Shown piece by piece: positions 61,374 to 64,000 of a stretch of DNA of 64,000 nucleotides. The notes under the pieces were generated by a model. That model was not told the DNA's origin. It did not search any database and saw only the letters and a list, made by a program, of their open reading frames with translations. A program made the translations under genes and the position numbers. This DNA is from Streptomyces sp. WM4235 (GTDB taxonomy: Bacteria; Actinomycetota; Actinomycetes; Streptomycetales; Streptomycetaceae). How positions within the stretch are numbered: the stretch's first letter is position 1; every line of letters begins with the position of its first letter. The stretch spans positions 1-64,000 of the forward strand of contig NZ_LGDE01000282.1 of assembly GCF_001279725.1 (NCBI RefSeq). Direction: 5' to 3'.

Positions 61374-62125
61374 GCCTTCAGTGAGTCCTTGCGGTACAGC
61401 CAGGCGGCGGCACCGGTGAACAGTACGAAGTACACCGCGAGGATCGCCACGTCCTTGGCGTGCGGCGCGCCGCCGAGTTCGATGGCCTGGCCCAGGCCGG
61501 CGTAGGCGTGGGTGGGCAGCCACTCGCAGATGTTCCGCAGCCACTGCGGGAAGTTCGCGGTGGGCATCCACAGGCCGCCGAGGATCGACAGGCCGAAGTA
61601 GAAGAGCATCGTGATGGGTCGGACCGTGTCCCCACTGGCCAGGTAGCCGATGGCCACGCCGAGCGCGGCGAAGACCAGACTGCCGGCCCAGATGGAGCCG
61701 GTCAGCGCCAGCCACTGCCAGAGCTCGAACCGTACGCCCTTGACTCCGGCCGCGACCGCGAAGACGACCAGGATCGCGGGCAGCGAGAGGACGCCGGCAC
61801 TGGCGGTCTTGGCGAGGACGTAGCCGCGTCCGGGCAGGGCGGTCAGCCGCAGTTGGCGGACCCAGCCCTTCTCGCGTTCCTTGGCGATGCGTTCGCTGTT
61901 GCCCATCAGGACGGCGGTCAGCGCGCCGAAGGAGGCCATGGCGACCATGTAGAAGGCGGGCATGGTCAGTTCGGTGCCCATGACCTTCGTCGTGCCGTCC
62001 AGGGTGCCGCCGAGCATCAGGAAGAGGGCGGCCGGATAGAGGACGGTGAAGAACAGGTACTTCTTGTTGCGCAGCGCGCGGGAGATCTCCAGCGTGACGA
62101 GCTTCGTCGTTCCGTTGTTCAGCAT
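61370..62125 (-). CDS. ABC-2 type exporter permease
   Basis: 251 residues, about six transmembrane helices. The family pattern YLFFTVLYPAALFLMLGG near the N-terminus and RIAKEREKGWVRQLRLTALP (the ABC-2 coupling region) are clear, ending in LGLxN-like WLPTHAYAGLGQ. It pairs with the upstream ATPase; its start lies 7 bp inside that gene. Substrate unknown. Confidence 0.92.
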   Translation of the reverse strand: MLNNGTTKLVTLEISRALRNKKYLFFTVLYPAALFLMLGGTLDGTTKVMGTELTMPAFYMVAMASFGALTAVLMGNSERIAKEREKGWVRQLRLTALPGRGYVLAKTASAGVLSLPAILVVFAVAAGVKGVRFELWQWLALTGSIWAGSLVFAALGVAIGYLASGDTVRPITMLFYFGLSILGGLWMPTANFPQWLRNICEWLPTHAYAGLGQAIELGGAPHAKDVAILAVYFVLFTGAAAWLYRKDSLKA

Positions 62126-63075
62126 GACGCGTCGGCCTCCTCGGCCTCGGTGAGGGCGATGAAGGCCTGTTCGAGACCCAGCCCGGCGACTTCCAGGTTC
62201 CGGGGGTAGAGCCCCAGGGCGTAGACGGCGTGCACGGTCGCGTCGGCGTCGCGCGACTGGAGCCGGACGGTGTCGCCGTGGCGCTCGTAGGCGGTCAGGT
62301 GCGGGAGGGCGCGCAGCGTCGCCTCGTCGACCGGGTCGTCGGTGAGGTCGAAGGCGATCTTGCGGGCGCCCGCCTTGGCCTTGATCTCGGCGGCGGTGCC
62401 GTCGGCGAGCAGCCGGCCCTTGTTGAGGACCAGCACCCGGTCGGCTATCGCGTCCGCCTCTTCCAGGTAGTGGGTGGCGAACAGGACCGTGCGGCCCTGC
62501 GCGGCCTGCTCGCGCATCGTGGCCCAGAAGGCCTGGCGGGAGGTGACGTCCATGCCGGTGGTCGGTTCGTCGAGGACGATCAGGTCGTTGTGGCCGGCGG
62601 TGGCGAGGGCGAAGCGGACCCGCTGTTCCTGGCCGCCGGAGAGTTTGTTGACGAGCCGGTCGGCGATGGAGTCGACCCCGGCGCGGGTGAGCACCTCGTC
62701 GACGGGGAGCGGGCGGGGGTGCAGCGCGCAGCCCAGCGCGACGACCTCGCGCACGGTGACGTCCTCCATCAGGCCGCCGCTCTGGAGCATCGCGCCGACC
62801 CGGCCGGCGGCGATGGCCTCGCGGGGGGTGGTGCCGAAGAGCCGTACGGTGCCGGAGTCGGCGGGGCGCAGGCCGAGCAGCAGGTCGAGGGTGGAGGACT
62901 TGCCGGCTCCGTTGGGGCCGAGGAGCGCGACGGTCTCCCCGGGGTGGAGCACGAGGGAGAGCCCGTCGACCGCGCGGACCGCGCCGTAGCTCTTGGTCAC
63001 GTCCTCGAAGCTCACCACCGGGCCGCCGGCGGATGTCGTGGCGGCGGCTGATTGCGTCGCGGTTGTCGTCGTCAT
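62119..63075 (-). CDS. ABC exporter ATP-binding protein
   Basis: 318 residues. Walker A is GPNGAGKSS, the Q-loop lies in GAMLQSGGL, the signature is LSGGQEQRVR (a variant of LSGGQ) and Walker B is LIVLDEPTTGMD with the H-loop in FATHYLEE. A C-terminal extension typical of antibiotic- or lipid-exporting DrrA-like ATPases follows. It heads a four-gene operon: ATPase, permease, histidine kinase, response regulator. A perfect inverted repeat lies 54 bp upstream. Confidence 0.93.
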   Translation of the reverse strand: MTTTTATQSAAATTSAGGPVVSFEDVTKSYGAVRAVDGLSLVLHPGETVALLGPNGAGKSSTLDLLLGLRPADSGTVRLFGTTPREAIAAGRVGAMLQSGGLMEDVTVREVVALGCALHPRPLPVDEVLTRAGVDSIADRLVNKLSGGQEQRVRFALATAGHNDLIVLDEPTTGMDVTSRQAFWATMREQAAQGRTVLFATHYLEEADAIADRVLVLNKGRLLADGTAAEIKAKAGARKIAFDLTDDPVDEATLRALPHLTAYERHGDTVRLQSRDADATVHAVYALGLYPRNLEVAGLGLEQAFIALTEAEEADASC

Positions 63076-63128
63076 GGCTCCAGGTTCGCCGGGCAGGGGG
63101 GTCGCGCGGCAGTGTCGCCGGTCGTGAT

Positions 63129-63154
63129 CCCGACATGACGGTTGTCATGTCGGG
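63129..63154. promoter_or_regulatory. 11-bp perfect inverted repeat, likely response-regulator operator
   Basis: CCCGACATGAC (63129-63139), a 4-bp spacer, GTCATGTCGGG (63144-63154), immediately upstream of the ABC/two-component operon. A further half-site-like GCATGAC lies at 63156-63162. NarL-type regulators linked to ABC exporters often bind ATGAC-N4-GTCAT palindromes, so autoregulation is the simplest reading. Confidence 0.7.
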
Positions 63155-63161
63155 GGCATGA

Positions 63162-63196
63162 CGGAGCCCCCGCGCGATGCTCCGGCGGGGGCTCCG
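63162..63196 (-). terminator. terminator after the PG_binding_4-type gene
   Basis: Arms 63162-63173 and 63185-63196 (12 bp, CGGAGCCCCCGC and complement). It lies 41 bp downstream of the stop at 63237 on the minus strand. Confidence 0.8.
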
Positions 63197-63236
63197 ACCT
63201 GCGGTGTTCCTCGGTGGTCCGGCGTTCCTCGGTGGG

Positions 63237-64000
63237 TCAGCTCGGGTTGGTGTCGATGACCACGGTCCGCTCGGCGGGGGTCTTGCCGCGCAGGCCCTTG
63301 ATGAGGGCGCCCGCGACGTCCTTCGGGGTGACGGCGGTCTTCGCGCCGGTACCCCGGGTGATCAGGACGCCGTCGAACGTGTTCGTGTAGGCCGCCTGCA
63401 GGGCTTCGAGGTCGTACTTCTCGACGAGGTGGCCGTCCACGGCCTGCATGCTGAGGATCTTGGGCAGCGACCGCTGGCCGAAGGCGATGGACTTGGGGCC
63501 CGCCTTGACGGTGACGATGCCGGACATCGCCGGTTCGGCGAACTCCTTCATCGCCTTGTCCAGTTCGGCCTTGCCGATGACCGGCTCCTTGGCGACGGAG
63601 GGCAGTTCGACGGGCTTGGCCTCGCCGGTGGCCACCAGTTCGCGGAAGGCCTTCGTGACCTGTTCCACGGAGCTGTCCACGTCGAGGGTGGTGCCGGCCT
63701 TGCCGGGGACGGCGACGGCCTTGCCCGTGTCGAACGTGATGGTGCCCTCGGTGGCCGAGTCGGCGGTGCCGGCCAGCTCCGTGAGGGCGACCCGCAGCTT
63801 CTCCTCGTCCACCGGCATGACGGCGTCGGCCCTGCGCTCGTTGCCGAGGAGGGAGCCGATGACCGTGATCGGGTTGTAGTCGCTGCCCGACGCGTTGCGG
63901 ACGGTCGTCTGGCTGTCGAGGGTCAGGCCGGCCTTGTCGGGCTTGAGCTCGACCTGCTTGCCGCCGACGGTGAGCCGCAGCGGGGCGCTCGCGCGGCTGC
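63237..64000 (-). CDS. PG_binding_4/VanW-associated-domain protein (N-terminus outside window)
   Basis: 254 C-terminal codons are visible. The repeats (LRLTVGGKQVELKPDKAGLT, then GTITFDTGKAVAVPGKAGTT) resemble the YoaR/PG_binding_4 modules found in VanW and L,D-transpeptidase proteins. The protein ends shortly after a GLRGKTPAERTVVIDTNPS-like stretch, with no VanW or YkuD catalytic part in view. It is probably exported or membrane-anchored and acts at peptidoglycan. Confidence 0.7.
   Translation of the reverse strand, partial: SRASAPLRLTVGGKQVELKPDKAGLTLDSQTTVRNASGSDYNPITVIGSLLGNERRADAVMPVDEEKLRVALTELAGTADSATEGTITFDTGKAVAVPGKAGTTLDVDSSVEQVTKAFRELVATGEAKPVELPSVAKEPVIGKAELDKAMKEFAEPAMSGIVTVKAGPKSIAFGQRSLPKILSMQAVDGHLVEKYDLEALQAAYTNTFDGVLITRGTGAKTAVTPKDVAGALIKGLRGKTPAERTVVIDTNPS

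Overview
The window is a high-GC actinobacterial chromosome segment, almost certainly from Streptomyces or a close relative. Third codon positions are nearly all G or C, GTG starts are common, intergenic gaps are short, and the gene order matches a conserved core-chromosome neighbourhood. I see no phage, transposon, CRISPR or rRNA/tRNA gene. About 60 protein genes cover most of the sequence. Convergent genes are separated by long perfect hairpins that I read as bidirectional terminators.

Layout. 1-7.1 kb: two UvrD-like helicase genes (an AdnA/AdnB-type break-resection pair, the second running off the left edge) and an alkyltransferase-like protein. 7.3-13.5 kb: a membrane flippase-like protein with a kinase-like middle domain, an isolated HemY-type oxidase and a secreted tripeptidyl-peptidase-like hydrolase. 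13.6-19.2 kb: moeZ, then a four-gene minus-strand set (PelF-like glycosyltransferase, membrane protein, sugar-nucleotide epimerase, spherulin-4-like hydrolase) resembling a reduced Pel/galactosaminogalactan polysaccharide cassette. 19.4-25.1 kb: a peptide/nickel-type ABC importer operon preceded by a consensus-like promoter, a 31-codon leader ORF and a hairpin with a T tract, which looks like an attenuator. 25.2-32.8 kb: DUF3152 putative metalloprotease, alpha/beta hydrolase, TetR regulator, DUF3107, ferritin-like protein and a DEAD-box RNA helicase.

32.9-44.3 kb: another hydrolase, small conserved proteins, MarC, a PHP phosphoesterase, DUF6758, a SUFU-domain protein, corA with an apparently structured leader, a lipoprotein, an MgtE-N/CBS protein coupled to a DUF1003 protein, and mrp. 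44.4-48.8 kb: the SigE module (tatB, htrA-type protease, ZAS anti-sigma factor, ECF sigma factor, divergent O-methyltransferase). 49-57.7 kb: DUF3117, enoyl-CoA hydratase, tag, a DivIVA-like protein, a FolP2-type dihydropteroate synthase, a LOG-family protein, dapE, a lytic-transglycosylase-like protein, a repeat-rich secreted protein, dapC and ferredoxin. 57.8-64 kb: GNAT, SirB1-like protein, an ABC exporter plus two-component system operon with a palindromic operator, and the C-terminal part of a PG_binding_4-type protein.

From memory of the M. tuberculosis map (not searched here), 1-33 kb corresponds to the Rv3201c-Rv3211 neighbourhood and 37-58 kb to Rv1177-Rv1239c in inverted order, so this segment joins two conserved envelope/DNA-maintenance blocks. 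Functional themes are DNA repair (AdnAB, ATL, Tag), envelope stress (SigE, HtrA, TatB, MarC), Mg2+ handling (CorA, MgtE-N/CBS, DUF1003), and cell-wall precursor supply (DapC, DapE). All assignments come from reading motifs and context. No database search was run.
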